This document shows positions 26,922 through 34,080 of a stretch of 40,329 nucleotides of DNA, piece after piece. The position numbers were made by a program, and so were the translations under genes. Origin of the DNA: a virus; the IMG/VR virus record IMGVR_UViG_3300005663_000107, positions 1 to 40,329 of that record, one strand, 5' to 3'. Below the pieces are notes generated by a model. That model did not search any database. It was not told the DNA's origin and saw nothing but the letters and a program-made list of their open reading frames with translations. Positions within the stretch are counted from its first letter, which is position 1. The number at the start of each line of letters is the position of its first letter.

Positions 26922-27863
26922 TTACAGCGCGTTCGCCAGCTCTTCCTCGACCTCGGGTGAGTCCATCAACGCCTCGACGTCGGCGCTCGACTTGCCGTTG
27001 CTGCCGACAGCGGTGGCCTCGTGCGTGTGCCCGAGCTTCTCCTCTTGGTACGACGGACGGACAGGCAAGTCCTCGAACGCGCGCCAGTCCTTCCAGATCG
27101 CGAGGAGGAGCTGCTTGACCATGTAGCGGATCGCCGCATGGTGTCGGTGCGCGTCGCCCGTGCCCCAGCCCGCGCTGGCCTTGCGATGCTTGTAGTCGTC
27201 GTACAACTTGCGCCACGGCGAGTTCGCTTTGATGAGACACGGCCCGAGAACACCGACGAGCTTCGTCTTCAGGAACGCGTTGTACGGCAGCTTCTCACCG
27301 CGCTTCGGTCGCATCGACTTGCCGCTGTCGTAGATCGCCGACCGCTGAAGCACGTCGACCCCGCAGTGTGCTTCCTTCTTGACGGCGTGCTTGAAGCGGT
27401 CGGCGTCCTTGACCGGCTCGACGAGGTGGTTGCACTTCTTGCAACGCTGCGCCGGTACCGGAGCGAGTCCGGCGAACGCCCACATTTGCGAAGCGGTATC
27501 CTCGCGTGCGATGTCGAACTCGCTGAGGATAACACCGGCCATTGTCGGACCGAGTCCCTTGAAGCGCGACTTGTCGCTGAGGATCTCGGTGTAGAAGAGC
27601 ATCGTCTTGAGGTGGTCCTGGACATCGCGCAGCGCGGCCTTCTCCGCGATGAGCAACTCCTTCGCGCGGTTTTCCAAGATCACCTGGTCGACTTCGTGAA
27701 GCTGGATCTCGTTACCCTCGGCCTTCGGTTGAATCCGTCCGCCGCACTGCAGCCGCATCCGCTGCAGGTCGTAGAACATGCGGACCTTCTTCTTCAACCC
27801 AAGACGTGTCTGCTCTCGAGTACGGTCGGAGGCGATTGCTGGGTTCACTCGCTTCGGCGGCAT
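26922..27863 (-). CDS. Tas-like Nop/IS110 C-terminal-domain protein (RNA-guided DNA-binding candidate)
   Basis: 313 residues, ATG at 27863 with AAAGGAG upstream. Residues ~20-98 form a long helical region like the Nop coiled coil. Residues ~101-135 (FKGLGPTMAGVILSEF, then MWAFAGLAPV) match the conserved helix-hairpin core of IS110/IS116 transposase C-terminal domains, which is related to Nop proteins. CKKC at 141-144 plus His/Cys at 166-167 could bind zinc. HRHHAAIRYMVKQLLLAIW at 239-257 matches the closing IS110 helix. There is no N-terminal DEDD/RuvC catalytic half and no HNH, so it is not a complete transposase. Flanking 36-bp arrays make it a candidate nuclease-less Tas protein. Its targets are unknown. 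Confidence 0.88.
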   Translation of the reverse strand: MPPKRVNPAIASDRTREQTRLGLKKKVRMFYDLQRMRLQCGGRIQPKAEGNEIQLHEVDQVILENRAKELLIAEKAALRDVQDHLKTMLFYTEILSDKSRFKGLGPTMAGVILSEFDIAREDTASQMWAFAGLAPVPAQRCKKCNHLVEPVKDADRFKHAVKKEAHCGVDVLQRSAIYDSGKSMRPKRGEKLPYNAFLKTKLVGVLGPCLIKANSPWRKLYDDYKHRKASAGWGTGDAHRHHAAIRYMVKQLLLAIWKDWRAFEDLPVRPSYQEEKLGHTHEATAVGSNGKSSADVEALMDSPEVEEELANAL

Positions 27864-27880
27864 GGTTCGCTCCTTTCAAA

Positions 27881-28228
27881 GGGCGTCGTGATTCGTCCGG
27901 CGCGCGCATCATCCATGGGCGGCATTACACCGGCGGCGCTATCCCACGACTTGATCGCGCGTCAGCGTTTTCATGACCCGCCTAGGACATCTGGGTGGCG
28001 CCTTCTTCGTCGGCTCGCGTAGCTCATTCGGGTGACCGCTAGTCATTAGGCTCGCGTTTGTATTTCGGGTGTCGTCGAGACTGCGGCTCGCGCTACTTGT
28101 TAGGGTGCCGTGAGGTATACAGCGCCGCGTGTGCGTTCGGGTGTCCCGTCTCCTATGGCCCGCGCCCTTCCTTCGGTTGGCGCATGATCTTCAGCCCGCG
28201 TGATAGAACTGGGCGACGCTAGTCATTA
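27881..28228 (-). repeat. TIGR-like guide array 2, directly upstream of the Tas-like gene
   Basis: About 18 boxes: 27881 (B), 27899 (A), 27917 (B), 27935 (A, weak), 27957 (B, weak), 27975 (A, weak), 27993 (B), 28012, 28030, 28049, 28067, 28085, 28103, 28121 (A, weak), 28139, 28157, 28175, 28193 and 28211. Most steps are 18 nt, with a few of 19 and a 4-nt insertion after 27935, so this array is the most eroded. The last spacer contains the stop codon of the 28219 gene, and a relic A box (GGCTTGAG) continues inside that gene. The Tas ribosome site starts just after the array. Confidence 0.85.
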
Positions 28229-28512
28229 GGCTTGAGGAGCACCAACTCTTCAAGCTCGCTGAGCACGTCGAGCACTTGCTGAAGCGCACGAAGGCCAACC
28301 TTCTGCGGCCCGCGGTTGGGTAGGTGGTCCAGGAGCAGCACCTCGATCGCCCGCCGCGTGAGCGGACCATTGTTGAGCACCTTGCCAACCGCCTGGGAGA
28401 TCGCGCGGACGTTGTCGGCAAGTTCGTCGAGGCTCACGAAGCCCGACGGGATGTCGACACCGCCGAGGCGTAGCTCGGCCTCACGCGCAGCACGGTCAGG
28501 CTTGCCCGCCAT
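28219..28512 (-). CDS. Hypothetical helical protein upstream of array 2
   Basis: 97 residues, mostly helical (DELADNVRAISQAVGKVLNN; LRALQQVLDVLSELEELVLL). No family recognised. It starts 17 nt inside the previous gene, and its stop (CTA on plus, 28219) falls in the last spacer of array 2, so its C-terminal codons (KPND) are partly made from array sequence. Confidence 0.7.
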   Translation of the reverse strand: MAGKPDRAAREAELRLGGVDIPSGFVSLDELADNVRAISQAVGKVLNNGPLTRRAIEVLLLDHLPNRGPQKVGLRALQQVLDVLSELEELVLLKPND

Positions 28513-28909
28513 AGGCCGGATGCTTCGTCCTCATATGGTCGTGAAGGTCCCTGAACGTACGCTTGCAGCACGGACACACGCCGTTCTTGATGCGCTGCTT
28601 CGTCGCCTTCAATTTGCCTTTGTATACGTCGCGACTACGCCCTAGGTGGTCAGCGCGGCGCCGCTCATTGCCGACTTCGTCGCGTGCCATCCGCGTCTTG
28701 CCGCGTTCAGTTTCAAGCTGTCGCTTCAGACGCGCAGCGTCGGTCTCGCCGGAGAACGATTGGCGATGACCGTTGTAGCAGTAAAAATCCTGATGGTCGT
28801 TCCTGCGCTTCTTCAGAATCCACGTCTCCATCCAGATCGGTGAGCCGCACCGGTAGCAAGAGACAAAGTCGAAGTCGAGCGACAGGTTGGCGTGTTGCGG
28901 TTCGCTCAT
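28496..28909 (-). CDS. Two-zinc-finger protein with coiled coil
   Basis: 137 residues. N-terminus: CYRCGSPIWMETWILKKRRND then CYNGH, a zinc-ribbon-like group. Residues ~55-100 are a charged coiled coil. C-terminus: CPCCKRTFRDLHDHMRTKH, a C2H2 finger. Phage proteins of this kind occur in several actinophage-like genomes and are presumed to bind nucleic acid; the function is unknown. The ATG overlaps the preceding stop. Confidence 0.8.
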   Translation of the reverse strand: MSEPQHANLSLDFDFVSCYRCGSPIWMETWILKKRRNDHQDFYCYNGHRQSFSGETDAARLKRQLETERGKTRMARDEVGNERRRADHLGRSRDVYKGKLKATKQRIKNGVCPCCKRTFRDLHDHMRTKHPAYGGQA

Positions 28910-29271
28910 TGAAATAGCTCCCGACTAAGGACCAACGTTTCTACGGCGGGCTTACCGTACAACTTCACGCGCAAGATGAGCGCGTCTCTCAAGACGTCAT
29001 GGTCGCTCTCAATACTTTCGATCTCCGGGTGCCACTTCTTGAAGTGTACGAAGAGCCGACCAAGGAGATCGTGGCGAAGCACGCCATCTTTGCATAGACG
29101 AAGGATACTGTTGGTGACGTGGTCGCAGACAATCTGCGCACCCTCGTCTGGCTCCATCCCGTCAAGACGCCAACGGGCATCCCGCGCGTCGGAACATTCC
29201 GCACACTGCTGCTCGTCGGGGCCGACCGGTGCACCGCAGTCGACACAGAGGGTTGAGACTAGTTCGATCAC
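28906..29271 (-). CDS. Hypothetical zinc-ribbon protein
   Basis: 121 residues from a GTG at 29271 that overlaps the upstream stop (29268). It begins with STLCVDCGAPVGPDEQQCAEC, two CxxC pairs. The rest is helical (HVTNSILRLCKDGVLRHDLL). The longer reading frame upstream runs opposite the neighbouring gene in a different frame and is rejected. Confidence 0.68.
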   Translation of the reverse strand: MIELVSTLCVDCGAPVGPDEQQCAECSDARDARWRLDGMEPDEGAQIVCDHVTNSILRLCKDGVLRHDLLGRLFVHFKKWHPEIESIESDHDVLRDALILRVKLYGKPAVETLVLSRELFQ

Positions 29272-29525
29272 GCCTTCTTGATCTCCACGCGCCCGGCGAT
29301 GACCTCCGACGTAAGACGTTTGCGCGCGTCGTGGGCCAAGAGACACTTGTCGGAACAGAGCATCGGCGTTGGTTCGAGCGGCGTCCTCGGGTTCTCGACC
29401 GCCGTCCAACTGTCTATCAGCATGCTCGGCACGACCGTTACTCCCCTGCTCGTGAGCGCGAACTTCGCAGTGCGCATCTCACCGCACTCATCGCAACGTA
29501 GGGTGCCGGGGAAGTAAGCAGTCAT
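29268..29525 (-). CDS. Hypothetical small zinc-binding protein
   Basis: 85 residues. CDECG near the N-terminus and CSDKC near the C-terminus could form one zinc site. The ATG at 29525 is only 1 nt from the first box of array 3, so there is no room for a normal ribosome site between array and start. The site, if any, must lie in array sequence, or translation depends on processing. Confidence 0.68.
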   Translation of the reverse strand: MTAYFPGTLRCDECGEMRTAKFALTSRGVTVVPSMLIDSWTAVENPRTPLEPTPMLCSDKCLLAHDARKRLTSEVIAGRVEIKKA

Positions 29526-29526
29526 C

Positions 29527-29823
29527 GGCTCGCGCTCGTCTATTGGATGTCGTGAAGCATGCGGCTCGCGTTATGGCGACGGTCGACGCAAAGTGTTCGG
29601 CTCGCAATCCATCCATGGTTGGCCCGCGCTGATCGGCTCGCGCAGAGATAGCGGGCGACGTCGGTACGAAGGCTCGCGCATCTTCTTTGGAGAACGTTTG
29701 AGACAAGGCTCGCACTCGTGGCGTGGATGACGTCCTCTGGTCGGCTCGCATTTCAATGACTGGTTGTCGAATCCCTCATGGCTCGCGTCGGAACTTCGGT
29801 CGCCGCAAGTGCTACGGCTCTAC
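29527..29823 (-). repeat. TIGR-like guide array 3 (17 boxes, 8 full units)
   Basis: A boxes: 29527, 29563, 29599, 29635, 29671, 29707, 29743, 29780, 29816 (last degenerate, GGCTCTAC). B boxes: 29545, 29581, 29617, 29653, 29689, 29725, 29762, 29798. All steps are 18 nt except one of 19. It fills almost all the space between the terminase stop (29851) and the 29525 start. B boxes vary strongly (GGATGTCG, GGTCGACG, GGTTGGCC, GGGCGACG, GGAGAACG, GGATGACG). Confidence 0.9.
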
Positions 29824-29850
29824 GTTTGACTTGTACGAACTTCGCGCTTT

Positions 29851-31353
29851 TTACCCGATGATCCGCGCATTCACCGCACAATTATGGCCGCCGAGTCGTG
29901 CACCTTCGCGCGAAAACCAGCATCCCATAAGCCGGTCACCTGTGTGCGAGCGCGGGTCGTAGTACAACATCTCGCTGATCCATGCCTCGACTTCGGGGTC
30001 GAGCTTGCCGCCATCGTTTGGGATGAGCCACTTGCCACCGGCCATCTCCGCCGCGAGCGACTCGATGCCGAACTCGGGATGCGCCTTGTTGCGCCCAGTA
30101 GTGAACGGCATGATCGGAACTGCACTCGCCTCGCGAGCGAACTGAAGCACGAAGTCCTGCGCCGCGTTGTTCTCGACAACGACCACTGAGTTGAACCGTT
30201 GGTGTGCGCCGACGATACGACGAACGATATCGGGCCCCGACCAGCGACCCGCTTCGATTGCAAGAACCTGCCGACAGTCGTCAGGGTCGACAAGGATCGT
30301 GAAGAGTACGGTGAGTCCCGCCGCAGAGTGGCGTTGCACCGCAAGGTCGACACCGGTGTACGTTGAACATTCCCCATCTTGGACCATTTTGTGTAGCTCG
30401 GGATCGAGCTGCTCGAACTCGGCGAGCGAACGAACGAGACGCATCCCCGAGCCCTCTGCGATACACCGATCGATCCACTCACGCTGGAACCGCGCCTGCG
30501 ACTCGTCGCGCGCCTTGCACAGCATCTGCCGGCTGAACTCCAGCGGACCCAGCTCCTCGCGGCGGCGCTGGATGCGGGACGCCGACCACTTCTCCGGCCA
30601 AGCGGAGACACCGGCGTCGGAGATGACGGGGAAGCGCTTTGCAATCCAAGCTGGATTCCCCGCGAGCCGGTGCAGCAAATCTTCGGGGTGGAACGCGGTG
30701 CCAATGATGAGCACGCGGGCGCGATCCGTCAAACGGCTGGCGAGCGCGGAGTGGTACCAGTCCCAAAGGTCTTGGCGAGCAGCAACGGTCTGGCAGTTCT
30801 CGTAGTCGAGTATGTCGTCGAGGATGAGCAGATCGATGCGAGAGCCGACGATCGCGCCGTGAACGCCGCATGCCTGAACGCTCGGATCTTTTGCGCGGAA
30901 CAAACGGTCGATGTAGAGGTGATGCCCGGTCCAGGGCTCCGACTTCTTTAGGTCGGGGAAGACCACGCGCAAGTCTTCGGACTTCTCGATAAAGTGTGCG
31001 ACCGCGCGAATGACCTTCGACGCCTGCTCGTGCGTGTTCGAGATGATCGCAACGCGTGTGCTCGTGTCACGACCGAGCGCGTGCAGCGTGCGCGCGATCG
31101 AGAGCTGCTGTGTCTTCCCGCCTTCGGTGAATGACCACAAGATTACGCGATCGTTCTCTTCGGCAAGCTGGTGCCATTCCTCATGGATCGACGCCTGCTC
31201 AATCGGCTGCCCGGTCTGCTCATCTTTGAGGACCAGCTCGCAAAATTCATTGACGTTGCCACGTGCAACCTGAACGCGCAGCGCGACCTGTCGACGTGCA
31301 CGATCATGCACTTCCGCCATGGTCTCGTCGGGTCGTTGCTGTTGTGCGCTCAA
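29851..31353 (-). CDS. terL: Terminase large subunit
   Basis: 500 residues from a TTG at 31353 with GAGG before it (ATG at 31320 is an alternative). Walker A is SFTEGGKT (74-81), Walker B LLILDD (175-180) and the coupling motif GTA (218-220). The RNase H-type nuclease domain has TGVDLAV (D336), VVVVEN (E394) and TGDRLMGCW (D473), all acidic residues present. It packages DNA through the portal and cuts concatemers. It directly follows a tiny membrane protein gene. Confidence 0.94.
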   Translation of the reverse strand: MSAQQQRPDETMAEVHDRARRQVALRVQVARGNVNEFCELVLKDEQTGQPIEQASIHEEWHQLAEENDRVILWSFTEGGKTQQLSIARTLHALGRDTSTRVAIISNTHEQASKVIRAVAHFIEKSEDLRVVFPDLKKSEPWTGHHLYIDRLFRAKDPSVQACGVHGAIVGSRIDLLILDDILDYENCQTVAARQDLWDWYHSALASRLTDRARVLIIGTAFHPEDLLHRLAGNPAWIAKRFPVISDAGVSAWPEKWSASRIQRRREELGPLEFSRQMLCKARDESQARFQREWIDRCIAEGSGMRLVRSLAEFEQLDPELHKMVQDGECSTYTGVDLAVQRHSAAGLTVLFTILVDPDDCRQVLAIEAGRWSGPDIVRRIVGAHQRFNSVVVVENNAAQDFVLQFAREASAVPIMPFTTGRNKAHPEFGIESLAAEMAGGKWLIPNDGGKLDPEVEAWISEMLYYDPRSHTGDRLMGCWFSREGARLGGHNCAVNARIIG

Positions 31354-31354
31354 G

Positions 31355-31468
31355 CTACCTCAACCACACCACGAGCAGCACCCCCACCGCAAGGACGATG
31401 AAGAAGACGAGCAGCGGCAACGAGCCGGTCATGAAGAAGTGCTTGAACAAGTCCAGACGTTTGCCCAT
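31355..31468 (-). CDS. 37-residue single-pass membrane protein
   Basis: A short gene from the ATG at 31468, overlapping the upstream stop (ATGA), and ending at 31355, 2 nt before the terminase start. MGKRLDLFKHFFMTG is followed by a run of about 20 hydrophobic residues (LPLLVFFIVLAVGVLLVVWL). It could be a holin-like or spanin-like peptide, or simply a small membrane protein; no lysin is in the window. Confidence 0.65.
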   Translation of the reverse strand: MGKRLDLFKHFFMTGSLPLLVFFIVLAVGVLLVVWLR

Positions 31469-31914
31469 CAGTTGTACGACCTCCAGCGATCCGGGTCGAG
31501 CACGCAGTCGAAGCACAGATGCGCGAACTCGCGCTCCTGCGAGAGGTAGCTTGTACCAAACCGTTTCCGTCGACAATCCTCGCAGCGCGCACGCGTTCCG
31601 ATCTTCGCTTTGACGTAGACCTCGCGGAGCTGCTTGGTGTGCACACGGCAGCAGGCGGGAATCCGATCGAGAACCTGCTCAACGACCTTCGGCTCCGGCT
31701 TGTCGCCCGGCCCGCAACCAGCCAACTCGCGCGCCTCGGCCGCCACGTCGTCACGCTTGAAGATGTAGTCCATCAGCGCGACCACCGTGATCGCGAAACC
31801 CTTCGGCCACTGCGCGCGATACGGCTCGCCGTGACGCGCGCAAAGCAGGCGCTCGTGGGTGACGGCGATGCCGTCGAACTTCTCAGGATCGAAAGGTGGC
31901 AGCTCGTCAGCCAT
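31468..31914 (-). CDS. Hypothetical zinc-binding protein
   Basis: 148 residues from the ATG at 31914. The track start further upstream runs into array 4 and is rejected. The C-terminus has CEDCRRKRFG and CFDC, likely one zinc site. A CCRVH group occurs in the middle. The N-terminal half is globular (FAITVVALMDYIF). No family recognised. Confidence 0.7.
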   Translation of the reverse strand: MADELPPFDPEKFDGIAVTHERLLCARHGEPYRAQWPKGFAITVVALMDYIFKRDDVAAEARELAGCGPGDKPEPKVVEQVLDRIPACCRVHTKQLREVYVKAKIGTRARCEDCRRKRFGTSYLSQEREFAHLCFDCVLDPDRWRSYN

Positions 31915-31924
31915 CGCTAGGACT

Positions 31925-32004
31925 GTATCGCGCTTCGCGTTTGGTTGTCGCTGGGTGCACGGCTCGCGTTGCAAGTGCGGATGTCGCTGCGTGCACGGCT
32001 CACG
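31925..32004 (-). repeat. TIGR-like guide array 4 (5 boxes)
   Basis: Boxes at 31925 (degenerate GTATCGCG), 31943 (GGTTGTCG), 31961 (GGCTCGCG), 31979 (GGATGTCG) and 31997 (GGCTCACG), all exactly 18 nt apart. The last A box supplies the stop codon of the methyltransferase gene. The two B-to-A spacers, CTGGGTGCAC and CTGCGTGCAC, differ by one base. Confidence 0.85.
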
Positions 32005-32770
32005 TCTTCTTGTACACCGTCAACCACTCCTGCGCCGATCTGGAATTGCGGCGCACCTGACCACGCCGAGCCGCCGTGAGTTCGTGTGTCGTCCAACTGT
32101 CGTCGAATTGAAGAGGCGCCGCCTCCGACACGGCCACGACGCGGGCGCCCGCATTCTTCCACGCCATCGCAAGCTCGATGACCTCGAACCGCGTCAGCGC
32201 GTGATCGTAACCCGACCGCCCCTTGTACGGCGGATCGATGTAGACGCAGGCGCCGGCGAACGGCTCGACGTCGGCCGCATACTTGAAGACTTCGATTGGC
32301 GGAAGCTCGGGTACCTCGCGGAGCCGCCACGCGAGTGAACCGCGCGACGGGATGAAGCCGTCGACACTCGGACGGTTGACGTGGAGGCCCTTGAATCCGC
32401 CGCGCTCGTGTCCGCCGTGCGTCCCCGCAACGAGAACCAATGCACGTGCCGCACGGACCCACTCGTGGTCGTGTTGACCACGACCGCCACGAAGTGCATC
32501 CCAGAGCGTCCGCGCGTCCTCATACTGCCACTGCTCGACCACGTCAGCGACGCGATCCGAGAGACCCCACGTCAAAGCAACCCAGACGTCGTGCCAAATC
32601 CCAGGCTCCGCGAGGAGGACTCGCTCGACGCGCCGTAGGTCCATGAGGTCCGCGATGATCTCCGCGTAGCCGTCCTTGCCACCCGCGTACGAAACGAGTT
32701 TCCATCCTCCGCTACACCACCGCGTCAACGCCGCCGACCCAGCACACAGCTCGACCAGCACGTCGACCAT
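32000..32770 (-). CDS. DNA adenine methyltransferase, D12/Dam class
   Basis: 256 residues from the ATG at 32770, which overlaps the preceding stop (ATGA). VELCAGSAALT (residues 6-16) is motif I for AdoMet binding, and YIDPPY (177-182) is motif IV, the catalytic DPPY. Between them lies a target-recognition region of the D12 type. It probably methylates adenine in phage DNA, for example against restriction; the recognised sequence is unknown. It is the second such domain in the window (the other is fused in the polyprotein). Confidence 0.88.
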   Translation of the reverse strand: MVDVLVELCAGSAALTRWCSGGWKLVSYAGGKDGYAEIIADLMDLRRVERVLLAEPGIWHDVWVALTWGLSDRVADVVEQWQYEDARTLWDALRGGRGQHDHEWVRAARALVLVAGTHGGHERGGFKGLHVNRPSVDGFIPSRGSLAWRLREVPELPPIEVFKYAADVEPFAGACVYIDPPYKGRSGYDHALTRFEVIELAMAWKNAGARVVAVSEAAPLQFDDSWTTHELTAARRGQVRRNSRSAQEWLTVYKKT

Positions 32771-32976
32771 CAGTCCGCCTGCAACTTCAACTTGACCTTC
32801 CGCCCGACGTACCACTCCGACGCTTCCTCAGCCGGCAGTTCGAATCGCATTGAGAAATTTTCGTCGAGCATGACCGTCACGTTGATGGACTCGCCCTTAC
32901 CGTCCTCGGCGTCTCCTGCAGGTCCCTGCAATGACCGCTCTTGCGATACAACTACACCCTTCTTGGTTCGACTCAT
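32770..32976 (-). CDS. Hypothetical small beta protein
   Basis: 68 residues with GGAGGATC before the ATG at 32976. The second half is beta-like (SINVTVMLDENFSMRFELP; WYVGRKVKLKLQ). No family recognised. It is the first gene after array 5 and shows that a normal ribosome site follows the array end. Confidence 0.72.
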   Translation of the reverse strand: MSRTKKGVVVSQERSLQGPAGDAEDGKGESINVTVMLDENFSMRFELPAEEASEWYVGRKVKLKLQAD

Positions 32977-33001
32977 TCGATCCTCCGGTTGACTGTTTGT
33001 T

Positions 33002-33837
33002 GGCCCGCATTCGCTGCGTGGGTGTCGCTGCTCACAAGGCTCGCGCGGCAGGCGAGGATGTCGTGCTTGGGAAGGCTCGTGCTGCTTGAACGGGTGTCGC
33101 TACATCTTCGACTCGCGTAGATCCATAGGGGGTCATACGGACACGGCTCGCGTTGGAGCAACGGAGGTCGCATCTATCAAGGCTCGCGCAACCACAGCGG
33201 GGGTCGTTGGAGTTGGGGCTCGCGCTCATACATCGGAAGTCGCTTCTTATCTGGCACGCGCTGCGAAGACGGGTAACGAGTCTTGCAGGCACGCGTAGGT
33301 CCGTTGGGTGTCGCGTGAGCATGGGCTCGCGCATCTGTGACGGGTGTCGTGTGTTGAAGAGGCACGCGCCGCTTGGTAGGGTGACGTCCTCTGATCGGCT
33401 CGCGCTTTGTGCATGGAGGTCGTTGCCTATCCGGCTCGCGTGTGTTTGATGGTTGGCGCGTGTGATACGGCTCGCTCGGGTCCAGCGGGTGTCGCAACTC
33501 GTATGGCTCGCGCGTCGACGACTGGGAGCCGTTTGAGCCAAGGCTCGCGTCTCATCTCCGGGTTACGCATTAGGCACGGCACGCGTGAAGCCATCGGGGG
33601 TCGCACGACAATCGGCACGCGCGCGAAGATAGGGTGTCGTCCGCAAAGTGGCTCGCATGGCAACTGCGGGTGACGCTACAACCGCGGCTCGCGCCTTAGT
33701 TCTGGGCGACGTTACGATTGCGGCTCGCGCCAGATGGACGGGTGTCGTCAAGTCGGTGGCTCGCGTCTCTGCCTAGGTTGTCGCTTTGGCGTCGGCTCGC
33801 GTCGGCTAATAGGGTACCGCTTCGTTGACAGCTCGCG
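33002..33837 (-). repeat. TIGR-like guide array 5 (largest: 24 A and 23 B boxes)
   Basis: A boxes step by 36 nt from 33002 to 33830, with B boxes midway from 33020 to 33812. Nearly all spacers are 10 nt; a few are 9 or 11 (for example before 33145, 33288 and 33361). A consensus is GGCTCGCG with position 4 free (T, A, C). B consensus is GGGTGTCG with the four middle bases variable. The 23 full units would give 23 guides of 36 nt, each with two 10-nt variable parts. It lies between the stop of the 33839 gene and the ribosome site of the 32976 gene. The boxes are not complementary to each other. Confidence 0.93.
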
Positions 33838-33838
33838 T

Positions 33839-34054
33839 TCACCCCGCAAGATCCTTTTGTTTCGCGAGCCACGCGCTGATGACAAGGTCGCCTTCGGTGC
33901 CGTCTTCGTACACCTCCGAGTCATCGTGGATCTGCGACTTGGGAATCCAATATTCCTCGCCCTCGATATCGCAGAGCAGTGCCAGGTCCGTCTCGCGGAC
34001 CACGGTCACATCGGAGATGCGTACTGGTTCGGCCATGCCTTTAGACTTGCGCAT
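33839..34054 (-). CDS. Hypothetical small protein between arrays 5 and 6
   Basis: 71 residues from the ATG at 34054; an internal ATG at 34036 (MAEPVRISD) is an alternative. Beta-like sequence (DVTVVRETDLALLCDIEGE) is followed by EYWIPKSQI and a terminal ISAWLAKQK helix. Small proteins with this layout are common in phages, but the function is unknown. Arrays lie on both sides. Confidence 0.72.
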   Translation of the reverse strand: MRKSKGMAEPVRISDVTVVRETDLALLCDIEGEEYWIPKSQIHDDSEVYEDGTEGDLVISAWLAKQKDLAG

Positions 34055-34080
34055 CGACCGCGGCTTTTCGCAACCCGATC

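Noticed and set aside
26922-27863. Complete IS110 transposase / insertion sequence
   Set aside because: The N-terminal DEDD catalytic half is missing, and no element ends or target duplications are seen. The gene sits between guide-like arrays with a good ribosome site in the phage operon.
33002-33837. Long open frames on both strands over the arrays, giving hexapeptide repeats such as REPxxxRHPxxx or GSRxxxGCRxxx
   Set aside because: The 18-bp period is a multiple of three, so every frame shows a hexapeptide repeat. Several frames are open at once, the 9- and 11-nt spacers shift frame, and there are no matching ribosome sites. The DNA boxes, not a peptide, are conserved.
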